38,507 bases of DNA from Acetivibrio cellulolyticus CD2 (GCF_000179595.2 NZ_JH556657.1:378339-416845), one strand, 5' to 3'. Numbered from the stretch's first letter, positions 24,291 through 33,356 are shown. The notes: a model not told the origin generated them from the sequence alone. Made by a program: numbers and translations.

Positions 24291-26384
24291 TTAAGGTGCT
24301 AGATATATCTTAGGTGTTGGAGGTGTATTCATTCCACTACCTATAAAGAATCCGGTATGAGGAGGTTGATTATATGCTACGTTCTGCCAAGCTACACCAA
24401 GTCTGTAAACCGGATCGTGCATTAAAGTATAGATTTTACGTTCTGTAGTAGCTGTAGTTGTATAAATACGCAAAGCTCTACTATCACTTGTTCTCCAGAT
24501 TACTTCTTCTCTCCAGTCTCCTAATATATCTGCCTGCAAACATGGAACAGATTTGGTACCATTGTTTGCCGAACATCCACTTGCTGAAAAACCAGATCCA
24601 CTACCATCACGATTGGTTACTGTAGTACCGTCCAAGATTTCACGGCATTCATCGCCATCCCACCAAATCGCAAAGTTCTTTTGACTTGGAGCTGAGCCAA
24701 GGTTCTTTCCAGTACAGCTAAATAATGAAGACCCAGCAGCCCACATTTCTTCGCCTGGAGTGTTTGGATCAATGTCAGCTGTACAAGCTCTACCAGTATC
24801 ACCTGATGCATTCCATCTGAATATTTGATTTCCGGTTTTTGCATCTAGCAAAACTGCTCCTCCTGATGATTCAAGACATCCCCATACTTCCAAGCCAGGT
24901 CTGTTTGGATCAAGATCACCAAAATGCATTGAATCACCATGACCTAATTTGGTATTCCATAAACCCTTACCATTATCATCAATACAAGCCATACCACTAA
25001 TAATCTCATCACGTCCATCTCCATCAACATCACCTACTGAAAGGTTATGGTTACCCTGTCCTGCATATGATGAATTACCGCTGTCATTGCTGTCAAATAC
25101 CCATCTCTTTTCAAGTTTTCCGTTTCTAAAATCCCATGCTGCAAATACCATTCTTGTATAGTACCCACGTCCCATAACAAGACTTGGATGTTGTCCATCA
25201 AGATAAGCAACACAAGCTCTCATACGGTCTACTCTGTTACCATAGCTGTCACCCCAACTTGAAACAGTTCCTCTTGGAACTACATAGTCTACGGTTGAAA
25301 GTGCTTCACCTGTAGGTCCGCTAAATACAGTAAGGTACTCAGGACCTGATAATATGTATCCGCTTGAGTTAACGTAATTTGCACTTGCATTACCTATAAC
25401 CTTACCCTTGCCATCTGTAGTTCCATCTGCCGTCTTACAAGCAACTTCTGCCTTGCCATCACCATCTAAATCGTAAACCATGTACTGGTTATAATGTGCA
25501 CCACTGCGGAGATTTTTACCAAGGTTTATTGTCCAAAGCTTTTTACCTGATAAAGTATATCCTTCAAGGTATTCAGGATCGGTAACTCCTGAATTTGCGT
25601 TATCCTGTGGATTTTTCTCCCACTTAATAACAATATCATACTGTCCGTCTCCGTCCAAATCACCGGTACTGCTGTCACCTGCTGTATATCCACTAGCTGG
25701 AGGAGTAATAGGCACTTGCAAATAATTCTGTCCCCAAACGCTAGCTTCTTTTGATGCTGACTGTTCTTGACCGTTTATTACCGGTTTTACAGTATATGAG
25801 GAGCTTGTGCTTCCGCTTGCATCTACATAATTTGTAGCACCAGTAATAGGTGAAGAGTTTACTTTGGTTCCGTTGCGGTATAGATTGAATGAAACACCTG
25901 AGGAATCAGTACCAAGCATACGCCAGCTTACAAAAACACCATTACTTACTTTAACAGCTACTAAACCTCTGTCAAGATTCTCCATCTGCCTTGAACCTGC
26001 TATTGGTGCTGAAGTGCTAGTTGGAGCTGTAGGTTCTTGTGGTTTTGTAGGTGTGGGTGTAGATGTTCCTTGAATTGTTATACCTGCAGGAAACTGTGTA
26101 ATAAGTCCGAGCAAGTAACTCCTAATTAATGCAAAATCAATTGAATTAACTCCGTTATCAGCATTTACATCAGCTGCTATCTTCCAGTTGGAAGCCGGAA
26201 GATCTGATGAACCACCAATTAGATATGTTCTCATCAATGCAAAATCAATTGCATTTACGTTAGTGTCAGCATCGACGTCACCATACTTTGTTGATGCCTG
26301 ACCATTTGCGGCATAAAAGCCTGTGTTTGGTAAAAAGCTAAGGACTAAACCAAACACGAGTAAAAAAATTAATACTTTTTTCAC
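24291..26384 (-). CDS. Cellulosomal rhamnogalacturonan lyase, PL11, N-terminal dockerin
   Basis: 697-aa secreted enzyme that cleaves the rhamnogalacturonan-I backbone of pectin by beta-elimination. The signal peptide is residues 1-29 (MKKVLIFLLVFGLVLSFLPN). A type I dockerin (about 34-102) has repeats starting DVDADTNVNAIDFAL and DVNADNGVNSIDFAL. A Thr/Pro-rich linker (about 105-130) precedes the PL11 module to the C-terminus: MENLDRGLVAVKV, fibronectin-like start, then an eight-bladed propeller with calcium-binding DLDGDG and DVDGDG loops and QADILGDWREEVIWRT. The dockerin is N-terminal, opposite to the xylanase. The start is GTG at 26384 with AGGGGG upstream. It is monocistronic. Confidence 0.93.
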   Translation of the reverse strand: MKKVLIFLLVFGLVLSFLPNTGFYAANGQASTKYGDVDADTNVNAIDFALMRTYLIGGSSDLPASNWKIAADVNADNGVNSIDFALIRSYLLGLITQFPAGITIQGTSTPTPTKPQEPTAPTSTSAPIAGSRQMENLDRGLVAVKVSNGVFVSWRMLGTDSSGVSFNLYRNGTKVNSSPITGATNYVDASGSTSSSYTVKPVINGQEQSASKEASVWGQNYLQVPITPPASGYTAGDSSTGDLDGDGQYDIVIKWEKNPQDNANSGVTDPEYLEGYTLSGKKLWTINLGKNLRSGAHYNQYMVYDLDGDGKAEVACKTADGTTDGKGKVIGNASANYVNSSGYILSGPEYLTVFSGPTGEALSTVDYVVPRGTVSSWGDSYGNRVDRMRACVAYLDGQHPSLVMGRGYYTRMVFAAWDFRNGKLEKRWVFDSNDSGNSSYAGQGNHNLSVGDVDGDGRDEIISGMACIDDNGKGLWNTKLGHGDSMHFGDLDPNRPGLEVWGCLESSGGAVLLDAKTGNQIFRWNASGDTGRACTADIDPNTPGEEMWAAGSSLFSCTGKNLGSAPSQKNFAIWWDGDECREILDGTTVTNRDGSGSGFSASGCSANNGTKSVPCLQADILGDWREEVIWRTSDSRALRIYTTTATTERKIYTLMHDPVYRLGVAWQNVAYNQPPHTGFFIGSGMNTPPTPKIYLAP

Positions 26385-26608
26385 AAGATATTCCCCCTTT
26401 TTTTAAACTTATATTTTAATGCGCATAAAAAGAATTTTTGTGGGGTACATTTAAATCTTTTTTAGAATTCTTTACAAATTTGTTGGAATCGTATTGTAGT
26501 AAAGGTGTTATATAGGTTAAGAAAATATAGATTTCGTTTTTCTTGCGTGAAAATTTTAAAATTTGAGGCACAATAGTACAATAGTATACCTTGATTATGA
26601 CAAATTTA

Positions 26609-26617
26609 TGTTATAAT
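26609..26617 (+). promoter_or_regulatory. Extended -10 promoter of the RNA-modification cluster
   Basis: TGTTATAAT at 26609-26617 (extended -10), with TTGATT at 26591-26596 (15-bp spacer) as a possible weak -35. Transcription would start about 25 bp before the next ATG. Confidence 0.55.
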
Positions 26618-26648
26618 ATCAGAAGTTATGTAAGAATGGAGCTATAAT

Positions 26649-28022
26649 ATGAAACTACCTGTTGAATTTTTAGATAAGATTAAAAATCTTTTAGATGCTG
26701 CTGAATATGAGGATTTCATAAAGTCATATGACCTACCGAGATTCTATGGATTAAGAGTTAATACACTTAAAATAAGTGTAGAAGAGTTTTTGAAAATATC
26801 TCCTTTTAAACTTGAGCCAATTCCATGGACGAAAGATGGTTTTTACTATAATGAAGGAGAAAATCCTGGTAAACATCCTTACTATTACGCAGGGCTATAT
26901 TATATTCAGGAGCCTAGTGCGATGCTTCCGGGAGCTGTAATAGATGCAAAACCCGGCGAAAATATTTTGGACCTTTGCGCTGCTCCTGGAGGCAAAACTG
27001 TGCAAATAGCTGCTGGTATGAAGGGCAAGGGGCTTCTGGTAGCTAATGATATTAATTCTGACAGAGTCAAAGCACTTGTTAAGAATATTGAATTGTGTGG
27101 TATTACAAATGCTGTAGTTACTAATGATTCTCCCCAAAACCTTTCTGCGAAGTTTAATCACTTTTTTGATAAAATCCTGATTGATGCACCCTGCTCTGGG
27201 GAAGGAATGTTTCGGAAAGATGAGGATGCAGCAAAAAGTTGGGGAAAATACAAATGTGATTTGTGCTCAGGAATGCAGAGGGATATTCTGGGTCATGTAG
27301 ATGGAATGTTAAAGCCCGGGGGATATTTGGTTTATTCAACCTGTACCTTTTCACCGGAAGAGAATGAGCAAATGATTGCAGCATTTCTAGAGAGCCATCC
27401 TGATTATGAACTCTTTGAAGTACCTAAGACAGGTGGAATAGACGATGGTCGTCCGCAATGGTCGGATAATAACTCTGAGCTTAAGAAGACTGCAAGATTA
27501 TGGCCTCACAAGATAAAAGGAGAGGGTCATTTTGTTGCTTTGCTGCATAAGAAGGACAGCAATTACAAAGCTTTGGAGAGTTTCGATAAAACTGTAATAT
27601 CTGGCAGCAATGATGTGCTTGACAGTTTCAGAATTTTTGAGAAGGATAACTTGAGCGTGAGCTTGGAGGATCATTTTATAGTAAAAGGAAGCAATCTTTA
27701 CTCATTGCCTGTCAAATTACCCGATCTTTCGGGAATAAAGGTTGCAAAATTTGGTAGATATATAGGCGAAGCTGCAAAAGGAAGGTTTGAACCGTCACAT
27801 TCCTTTATTTTATCACTTTGTAAAAGTGATTTAAAGAATGTGTTGAGCTTTGCTTCAAATTCAAATGAAGTTATAAAATACCTAAAGGGGGAAACTCTAA
27901 TGACTGAAAGTCAAAAAGGTTATATAGGTGTTTTAGTTGACGGATATACTCTAGGATGGGCCAAACAGACTGGAGATATGCTGAAGAATCTATACCCTAA
28001 GGGATGGCGTAAGATGAATTGA
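26649..28022 (+). CDS. RsmF-type 16S rRNA (cytosine-C5)-methyltransferase
   Basis: 457 aa, RsmB/RsmF/NOP2 family, methylating a cytosine at C5 with S-adenosylmethionine. The YIQEPSAMLPG motif, the SAM-binding ILDLCAAPGGKT (about 112-123), and both catalytic cysteines are seen: Cys182 in IDAPCSGEGMFRK and Cys232 in YSTCTFSPEENE. The C-terminal about 150 residues, including KVAKFGRYIGEAAKGRFEPSHSF and a PUA-like end (VLVDGYTLGWAKQTGDMLKNLYPKGWRK), match the Firmicute RsmF layout. It is the first gene of a cluster with a pseudouridine synthase and another methyltransferase. The target base is inferred from the family. Confidence 0.9.
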   Translation: MKLPVEFLDKIKNLLDAAEYEDFIKSYDLPRFYGLRVNTLKISVEEFLKISPFKLEPIPWTKDGFYYNEGENPGKHPYYYAGLYYIQEPSAMLPGAVIDAKPGENILDLCAAPGGKTVQIAAGMKGKGLLVANDINSDRVKALVKNIELCGITNAVVTNDSPQNLSAKFNHFFDKILIDAPCSGEGMFRKDEDAAKSWGKYKCDLCSGMQRDILGHVDGMLKPGGYLVYSTCTFSPEENEQMIAAFLESHPDYELFEVPKTGGIDDGRPQWSDNNSELKKTARLWPHKIKGEGHFVALLHKKDSNYKALESFDKTVISGSNDVLDSFRIFEKDNLSVSLEDHFIVKGSNLYSLPVKLPDLSGIKVAKFGRYIGEAAKGRFEPSHSFILSLCKSDLKNVLSFASNSNEVIKYLKGETLMTESQKGYIGVLVDGYTLGWAKQTGDMLKNLYPKGWRKMN

Positions 28023-28071
28023 TTTAATGAATTTGCGAAGCAAAGGTCATAAAATTGAGTGGGATTAAATG

Positions 28072-28140
28072 CCCTCCGAAATTTTTATTTAGCCTCTTGG
28101 AGTGAAATGCAAGAGGCAAAAATGGAGGGACTCGATGTCC
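28072..28140 (+). other. Structured leader between rsmF and rsuA
   Basis: A three-part helix: CCCTCC (28072-28077) with GGAGGG (28124-28129), ATTTTT with AAAAAT, and GCCTCTT (28092-28098) with AAGAGGC (28111-28117), about 19 bp in all with bulges only on the 5' side. GGGAC/GTCCC (about 28127-28139) forms an alternative small hairpin sharing bases. It may affect translation of the downstream gene or be a dispersed repeat. Confidence 0.5.
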
Positions 28141-28170
28141 CGGAGTTTTTATTAAAAGGTTGGGTGAGTT

Positions 28171-28923
28171 ATGAGAGAAACACAAAGAGTAGACAGGATA
28201 CTATCAAACTTTGGGTTTGGTACACGCAGAGAGATCAAGCAACTGGTGAAAAACGGCGAAGTAAAGGTTGATGGTGAGGTTATTAAGGATAGTGGAATGC
28301 ACGTAGATCCTAAGACAAGCAAGATAGAAATATCCGGCCAAGTGTTAAATTACAGGCAATTTATATATGTCATGATGAACAAACCGGCAGGAGTTATATC
28401 GGCAACTTTTGACAATAGACATGAGACTGTTGTTGATATTTTGCCGGAGGAATACAAGTGCTTTGATCCATTTCCTGTTGGAAGATTGGACATTGATACG
28501 GAAGGACTCCTTCTTATGACCAATGACGGACAACTTGCACATGAGCTTCTATCACCGAGAAAGCATGTCCCCAAAAAATACTTTGCCTATATAGAAGGAG
28601 AAGTTTCAGCAGGTGATGTGAAAATGTTTGAAGAGGGAATACTTTTAGATGATGGCTATAAAACGCTTCCTGCGGAACTACATATTCTTGAGCAAGGTGA
28701 ATCTTCAAGTGTTGAAGTTATAATATTTGAAGGAAAGTTTCATCAGGTTAAAAGAATGTTTGAAGCTGTTGGAAAGAAAGTCAAGTATTTAAAAAGGATT
28801 ACTATGGGCAATCTAGTATTGGATGAAGCCCTTGCGACAGGTGAATGTCGCGAACTAACAGAGAATGAGCTTACGGGCCTTATTAATGCAGTAAGAACTG
28901 AAAATGACAGTAATTTAAACTAA
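28171..28923 (+). CDS. 16S rRNA pseudouridine synthase, RsuA/RluB family
   Basis: 250 aa. The N-terminal S4 RNA-binding domain (about 5-50, QRVDRILSNFGFGTRREIKQLVKNGEVKVDG) is followed by the pseudouridine synthase domain with MMNKPAGVISA and the catalytic-Asp motif GRLDIDTEGLLLMTNDG (about 108-124). KKYFAYIEGEV and GKFHQVKRMFEAVGKKVKYLKR are family blocks. RsuA makes pseudouridine at position 516 of 16S rRNA; RluB-type paralogues act on 23S rRNA, so the exact target is not certain. The ATG at 28171 has GGTGAG close upstream. A folded leader lies just before it. Next gene after 20 bp. Confidence 0.9.
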   Translation: MRETQRVDRILSNFGFGTRREIKQLVKNGEVKVDGEVIKDSGMHVDPKTSKIEISGQVLNYRQFIYVMMNKPAGVISATFDNRHETVVDILPEEYKCFDPFPVGRLDIDTEGLLLMTNDGQLAHELLSPRKHVPKKYFAYIEGEVSAGDVKMFEEGILLDDGYKTLPAELHILEQGESSSVEVIIFEGKFHQVKRMFEAVGKKVKYLKRITMGNLVLDEALATGECRELTENELTGLINAVRTENDSNLN

Positions 28924-28943
28924 TTTACCAGGGTGGGAAAATT

Positions 28944-30107
28944 ATGAATAAACAGAGCTTAAATAAACTTTCACTATTTTTAACAGGGCTTGAAAGCCGT
29001 ATAGAAGAAAACAGTGATTTCTTTAAAAAAATCGATATGGTATTTAAGTCGGGATCAAAAGAGTTTCCTGGCAATGTAGTTCTTCAAGGAGAAAAATTGA
29101 AGGTCAATTGTAGTGGAAATTCAGAAATAATAGAAAAAAACTGGCTTGGTTTACGGGTGACGAAACTTGCTCAAAACTATGATAGTTTATTGCTTACATA
29201 CGAAGAAAGAGGAACAACTATATTTATAGAAGCAGATGATAAAAATGTGAAAATGAAAACTAAGGAAAATCAGGTTGAAGAAATATTAAACAATCACAAT
29301 GATGTTCCTCAAATATCAAACAGGGATTATTATATAAAAGTTGGGCAAGCAGATGATTTACTAAGAGAGATTGGAATTCTGGCTGCTAATGGGAAAATAA
29401 AAAATGATATGATCCGCAAATATAATCAGATAGACCGTTTTGTCGAGCTGATAAATGATATGCTAAATGATCTGTTAAAGGAGCATGAATCAATAACAGT
29501 ATTGGATTGTGGGTGTGGAAAGTCATATCTAACTTTCGTGCTAAACTATTATATAAAAGAAGTATTAAAGAAGCCCTGCCACTTTATAGGTTTGGATAAT
29601 TCTCCAATTGTTATTGATGCTTCAAAGAAGATAGCTGATAACCTTGGCTATCATAACATGGAGTTTAAAGTAACGGATATAAGCAACTATAAGGCTAATA
29701 GAGATATTCACATGGTTATAAGCCTGCATGCTTGTAATACCGCTACAGATCAGGCAATAGCTTTGGCAGTAAACAATAACGTTAAATCGATAGTTGTAGT
29801 ACCGTGCTGTCAGCAGGAAATATTAAGCCAGTACTCATATCCTCCTTTTGAGCAAATAATAAAGCACGGGCTGTTAAAAGCAAGAATGGCGGATATAATT
29901 ACCGATGGAGTTAGGGCGCTGCTGCTTGAAGCTTTGGGATTTAAAGTCTCGGTTGTTGAATATATTTCCCCAATTGAAACGCCTAAAAATCTTATGATAA
30001 GGGCTCATAAAGTTCATCAGCCCAACTCAGGATTGCTTGAGGAATATAAGGAACTTAAAAAAATATTAAATATAGCTCCAACACTGGAAAAACTTATTTC
30101 GGAATAA
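28944..30107 (+). CDS. SAM-dependent methyltransferase (GSTCD/Methyltransf_32-like)
   Basis: 387 aa. The N-terminal about 140 residues are a poorly conserved region, perhaps RNA- or substrate-binding. The C-terminal class I methyltransferase domain has motif I ITVLDCGCGKSYLTFVL (about 184-200), FIGLDNSPIVIDASKKIADNLGY, VISLHACNTATDQAIALAV and the cysteine pair VVPCCQQEI. This matches a family related to the methyltransferase part of human GSTCD; the substrate is unknown. Clustering with rsmF- and rsuA-like genes suggests RNA. GGGTGGG precedes the ATG by about eight bases. It is probably the last gene of the cluster; no clear terminator follows. Confidence 0.82.
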   Translation: MNKQSLNKLSLFLTGLESRIEENSDFFKKIDMVFKSGSKEFPGNVVLQGEKLKVNCSGNSEIIEKNWLGLRVTKLAQNYDSLLLTYEERGTTIFIEADDKNVKMKTKENQVEEILNNHNDVPQISNRDYYIKVGQADDLLREIGILAANGKIKNDMIRKYNQIDRFVELINDMLNDLLKEHESITVLDCGCGKSYLTFVLNYYIKEVLKKPCHFIGLDNSPIVIDASKKIADNLGYHNMEFKVTDISNYKANRDIHMVISLHACNTATDQAIALAVNNNVKSIVVVPCCQQEILSQYSYPPFEQIIKHGLLKARMADIITDGVRALLLEALGFKVSVVEYISPIETPKNLMIRAHKVHQPNSGLLEEYKELKKILNIAPTLEKLISE

Positions 30108-30568
30108 CTGAAATATTGTCTTTTTTGCATTTAACACAACCTATATATAGCTAATACGTGCCTTGTGGAAATAAAGCAAAAATTGTTATTTCGTTATCCT
30201 AAAATCTCTTTTTGAATAATCGATGGGAATATACATATATTAATATAGATAGTTTTTCTTTTATGTAAATCGATTGACTATTATTGTTTTTTTTAATAAA
30301 ATGTTTTTGGAGTTATTTATAAAATGTTTTATTTTATGGTAAAAGTACAGGAAAAACTATGAATTATTTAGACTTTAGTAAATATTTTTTGTAAAAATTT
30401 AAATTTAGTATTAAAATGTTTGGCAAATTATCCGAAAAATATTTGGAAAGAACATTAATAGAATTTTAATTAGATGTTGAATTGTTCTATAAGCTTATAA
30501 AGACTAATTTATTAAAAGCATTTTGGGAAAAATGAAATTACTAAAATCTAAACGAAGAGGTGATTGTT
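30108..30568 (+). promoter_or_regulatory. AT-rich 461-bp gap with promoter at 30274-30302
   Basis: No ORF is credible. It holds a good sigma-A promoter: TTGACT (30274-30279), 17-bp spacer, TAAAAT (30297-30302). This would give a long leader of about 260 nt before the CBM25 gene. The leader is very A/T-rich; I found no riboswitch-like conserved core. A GAAATAA/TTATTTC stem near 30169-30193 is a weak candidate for a terminator of the preceding operon. Confidence 0.55.
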
Positions 30569-31159
30569 TTGTCAAAAACTAAGCAACTGTACGAAGATAA
30601 TGGTGTAGAACTCTCAAAATCTACAATCAGTGTTGGGGATGAAATAACTCTACTATATAGTGGTTTGCTTGCCCAAAGTGGAGCGGACTCTATATACGCT
30701 CATATCGGTTATGGCGATAACTGGGAAGGTAAAGAATTTATCCCTATGGAAAAGATGGAGGATAAATTCAAGGCAACTATTAAAGTTAATCTATCAGACA
30801 AATTAAATGTAGCATTTAAGGATGGCGTAGATAACTGGGACAATAATTCACAGCTAAATTACTCCTTTAATGTTGCAAAAAGAGCTGAAAAATCAAGTAC
30901 TTCAGAAGAAAAGAAAACTACAGCAAAAGTTAAAGCTACTTCAATGAATGCTGATGCTGCTAAAGAAACTGCAGAAACAAAACAAAAGGTTACAAAGGCT
31001 AAGACTACAGTAGCGAAAGCTTCAGCTCCAAAGGCAACTGCAGCTCCAAAGGCTGCTGCAGCAAAGGCAACTGCAGCAAAGGCAACTGCAGCGAAAGCCC
31101 CGGCAGCAAAGAAAAGTACTGCATCTAAGTCAACAGGGGCAAAGAAGACTACTAAATAG
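30569..31159 (+). CDS. Cytoplasmic CBM25 starch/glycogen-binding protein with H1-like basic tail
   Basis: 196 aa. Residues about 12-105 look like a CBM25 alpha-glucan-binding module: EITLLYSGLLAQSGADSIYAHIGYGDNWEG, then LNVAFKDGVDNWDNNSQLNYSF with the family's conserved WDNN. Residues about 108-196 are a low-complexity Lys/Ala/Thr/Ser tail with KATAAKATAAKAP-type repeats, like histone H1 or PhaF tails, likely to bind DNA, RNA or other polyanions. There is no signal peptide, so it is probably cytosolic. I chose the TTG at 30569 (MSKTKQ) with AGAGGTG six bases upstream; a GTG at 30560 overlaps that site. glgC/glgD lie 2.6 kb downstream, which suggests a role with glycogen granules (inference). 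Confidence 0.78.
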   Translation: MSKTKQLYEDNGVELSKSTISVGDEITLLYSGLLAQSGADSIYAHIGYGDNWEGKEFIPMEKMEDKFKATIKVNLSDKLNVAFKDGVDNWDNNSQLNYSFNVAKRAEKSSTSEEKKTTAKVKATSMNADAAKETAETKQKVTKAKTTVAKASAPKATAAPKAAAAKATAAKATAAKAPAAKKSTASKSTGAKKTTK

Positions 31160-31266
31160 GTAATATGACATTGGTTGATACTAGAAAAATTAGCCTTTTG
31201 TACTATTTATTTTCAACGTATGGCATTGTATAATTAACTTAAAACAGAAGAAGGGGGCAATGCTGC

Positions 31267-31410
31267 ATGGAAAAAGTATTGCAATCAAAAAAAGTAATTA
31301 AGCTGACAGAAGCAGAAAAGAAAGTGCTGTCCGCATACTCTGCATATACTAACGAAAATGATTTAAAGCCGCTGCAACCTAATATTACTGATAAAAAAAT
31401 AGTCAATTGA
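31267..31410 (+). CDS. Small hypothetical protein, 47 aa
   Basis: ATG at 31267 with a strong AGAAGAAGGGGG ribosome site nine bases upstream, a stop at 31408-31410, and a terminator directly after. The product begins MEKVLQSKKVIKLTEAEKK, is lysine-rich and hydrophilic, and has no cysteine or membrane segment. No family is recognised. The good signals and the isolated transcription unit support a real gene; alternatively it is a leader ORF. Confidence 0.6.
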   Translation: MEKVLQSKKVIKLTEAEKKVLSAYSAYTNENDLKPLQPNITDKKIVN

Positions 31411-31424
31411 TAATTTATAGCATG

Positions 31425-31453
31425 AAAAAAAGAGGTAAATGACCTCTTTTTTT
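31425..31453 (+). terminator. Terminator after the 47-aa ORF
   Basis: Perfect 12-bp arms (AAAAAAAGAGGT, 31425-31436, with 31442-31453) and a five-base loop; the 3' arm ends in T7. The A-rich 5' arm makes it usable from the minus strand too. Confidence 0.9.
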
Positions 31454-31490
31454 GTTTTATAGGGTACGTTCATCCCTGTTCACAAATCAT

Positions 31491-31519
31491 TTGACAAGAA
31501 ATTAATATCGTATTAATAT
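31491..31519 (+). promoter_or_regulatory. Promoter of the AraC-type response regulator gene
   Basis: TTGACA (31491-31496), 17-bp spacer, TAATAT (31514-31519). The 8-mer ATTAATAT occurs twice in and after the spacer (31501 and 31512). The gap 31454-31715 has no other feature that I recognise. Confidence 0.6.
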
Positions 31520-31715
31520 TATTTTATGAATATTTTACTTTATGGTATGCTGTAAAGTTTATGCAGGAGTATCCTGTTAATTATATTTAAAGTATGTATA
31601 TCTATTTTGTAGAGCATTTCTAAGTTAGAGCAATATTTTTTCTATTGCCGTGGATAAAATTGATTCATAAAAATGCTAAAGCTGTTTTTAACGTAACAAA
31701 AGGGAGGATCTTGCA

Positions 31716-33356
31716 TTGTTTAGCGTCATGATTGTTGAGGATGACCCATTAATCTGTGAATGGCTAGCAACTCAAATAAATTGGAACCAGTTAGGGTTTG
31801 AAGTTGGATATATTGCAAATAATGGTATAGATGCATTACAGAAGCTTAATGAATATAATCCCGATGTTGTTATATCGGATATAAGTATGCCTAAAATGGG
31901 TGGGATAGAGCTTTTAAACTCTATTAAGGAATATGATAAAGGGCCACAGGTCGTTTTTTTAAGTGATGAAAGTGATTATTCGCATGTTAAGCAGGGAATT
32001 TTGCTTGGAGCATTCGGTTATATTTTAAAACCTATAGACAAGAACAATCTTATCGAGTTGATGAAAAAAGTCTTTAACGATCTGACGGTTAAGAAGCAGG
32101 AGGAAGAAAAAAGCCAAAAGATCAAGGAAAAAATTGAGCTTTTCAGAGAACGGCTTCTCTATGACATTTTCAGAGGAAAAGAATATCCGCTGCAAAAGTT
32201 TGACGATATTGTTAGCGAGTATGGAATAAACCTCCACAAAGGTGCAGTACAGGTAGCTGTTGTTGAAATAGGCAATTTTGATGCCAATTCAAAGGAATTG
32301 GTGAAGAGTGGTAAGTTTGATGAGCTTACAGAAAAAGTTCGAAATGGAATATTGGAAATGGTTGATGGCTTTGGTGGGATTAGTTGTGTAATAGGTGATA
32401 TGGATATTGGAACACTTAGTGTAATTATTCAACCAGTTAATGAAATTCAATTAAACGAATTTGAAGAAATATCCTACTCGTTTTTCTCAAAACTGCTAGA
32501 AAAGATCAAGCTGGATATGAACGTAAGGGTAACCATTGGAGTGGGGAATATCCAACAACAGGTCAATGAAATCAGCTTGAGTTATATGGGAGCGAAAGCT
32601 GCATTGCGGCATAAATATATTTTAGGTGGAAACCGTGTAATACATATAAAAGAGTTTGATTTTGAAGAGAAGCAGAAAATCTTATATCCTGCCGAGAGGG
32701 AAAAGTTGCTGACCGAGTATATAATGTCAGCTGACGAAAAGGCTCTGCAATTAGTTAACAACTTATTTAACGAAATAAGTTTGGGGTCACAGGGCGCATT
32801 AAAGCGAATAGCCTTTGCTACCAATCAGTTAATTTATAATATTTCCCGGTATATAGATTCTCAGTATAGCTATATAAAAAAATTATATGATTTCAACAAA
32901 TTTACAGATATAGACTTTACCTCGTTTAAGTCGGAAGAAGAAATCAAGGATTATCTTATATACATAGTGAATGATATTATGGAAGTAATAAAAAAGTATA
33001 AGCCTGGTCATGGAAATCCTATAATAAAAAAGGCTTGTGATTATGTTCTTCAACATATTGATGAGGATATCACCCTTTTAAATATTTCTGATAAATTAAG
33101 CCTTAGCAAGAATTATTTCTGTTCGCTGTTTAAGCAGGAAACCGGTTATAATTTTCTTGAATATGTAACTACCGTGAAAATGGAGTGGGCTAAAAGGCTT
33201 CTTAAGGAAGGAAATTGTAAGACTTACGAGGTAAGTGATATGCTTGGTTACCGTGAGTCGAGTTATTTCAGCAGATTATTCCGAAAGCACACAGATTACA
33301 GTCCTGCTGAGTATAAAAAACTGTTTAGAAGTGATTCAAATGATATAAATGAATAA
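31716..33356 (+). CDS. YesN-type response regulator with AraC DNA-binding domain
   Basis: 546 aa. Receiver domain 1-120: VMIVEDDPLICEWLA, phosphoacceptor Asp55 in VVISDISMPKMGG, and Lys in ILKPIDK. A long middle region (about 135-420) is a divergent, possibly dimerising domain. The C-terminal AraC/XylS double helix-turn-helix (about 440-540) has LNISDKLSLSKNYFCSLFKQETGYNFLEYVTTVKMEWAKRLL and VSDMLGYRESSYFSRLFRKHTDYSPAEYKK. In Firmicutes such proteins pair with YesM-type kinases and control sugar uptake or degradation. No kinase is adjacent. The start is TTG at 31716 with AGGGAGG eight bases upstream. Targets are unknown; glgC-glgD follow. Confidence 0.9.
   Translation: MFSVMIVEDDPLICEWLATQINWNQLGFEVGYIANNGIDALQKLNEYNPDVVISDISMPKMGGIELLNSIKEYDKGPQVVFLSDESDYSHVKQGILLGAFGYILKPIDKNNLIELMKKVFNDLTVKKQEEEKSQKIKEKIELFRERLLYDIFRGKEYPLQKFDDIVSEYGINLHKGAVQVAVVEIGNFDANSKELVKSGKFDELTEKVRNGILEMVDGFGGISCVIGDMDIGTLSVIIQPVNEIQLNEFEEISYSFFSKLLEKIKLDMNVRVTIGVGNIQQQVNEISLSYMGAKAALRHKYILGGNRVIHIKEFDFEEKQKILYPAEREKLLTEYIMSADEKALQLVNNLFNEISLGSQGALKRIAFATNQLIYNISRYIDSQYSYIKKLYDFNKFTDIDFTSFKSEEEIKDYLIYIVNDIMEVIKKYKPGHGNPIIKKACDYVLQHIDEDITLLNISDKLSLSKNYFCSLFKQETGYNFLEYVTTVKMEWAKRLLKEGNCKTYEVSDMLGYRESSYFSRLFRKHTDYSPAEYKKLFRSDSNDINE

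Noticed and set aside
28059-28271. 70-aa ORF overlapping the rsuA start
   Set aside because: GTG start without a good ribosome site, overlaps the RsuA frame by 100 bp and consists of the folded leader; no protein family recognised.
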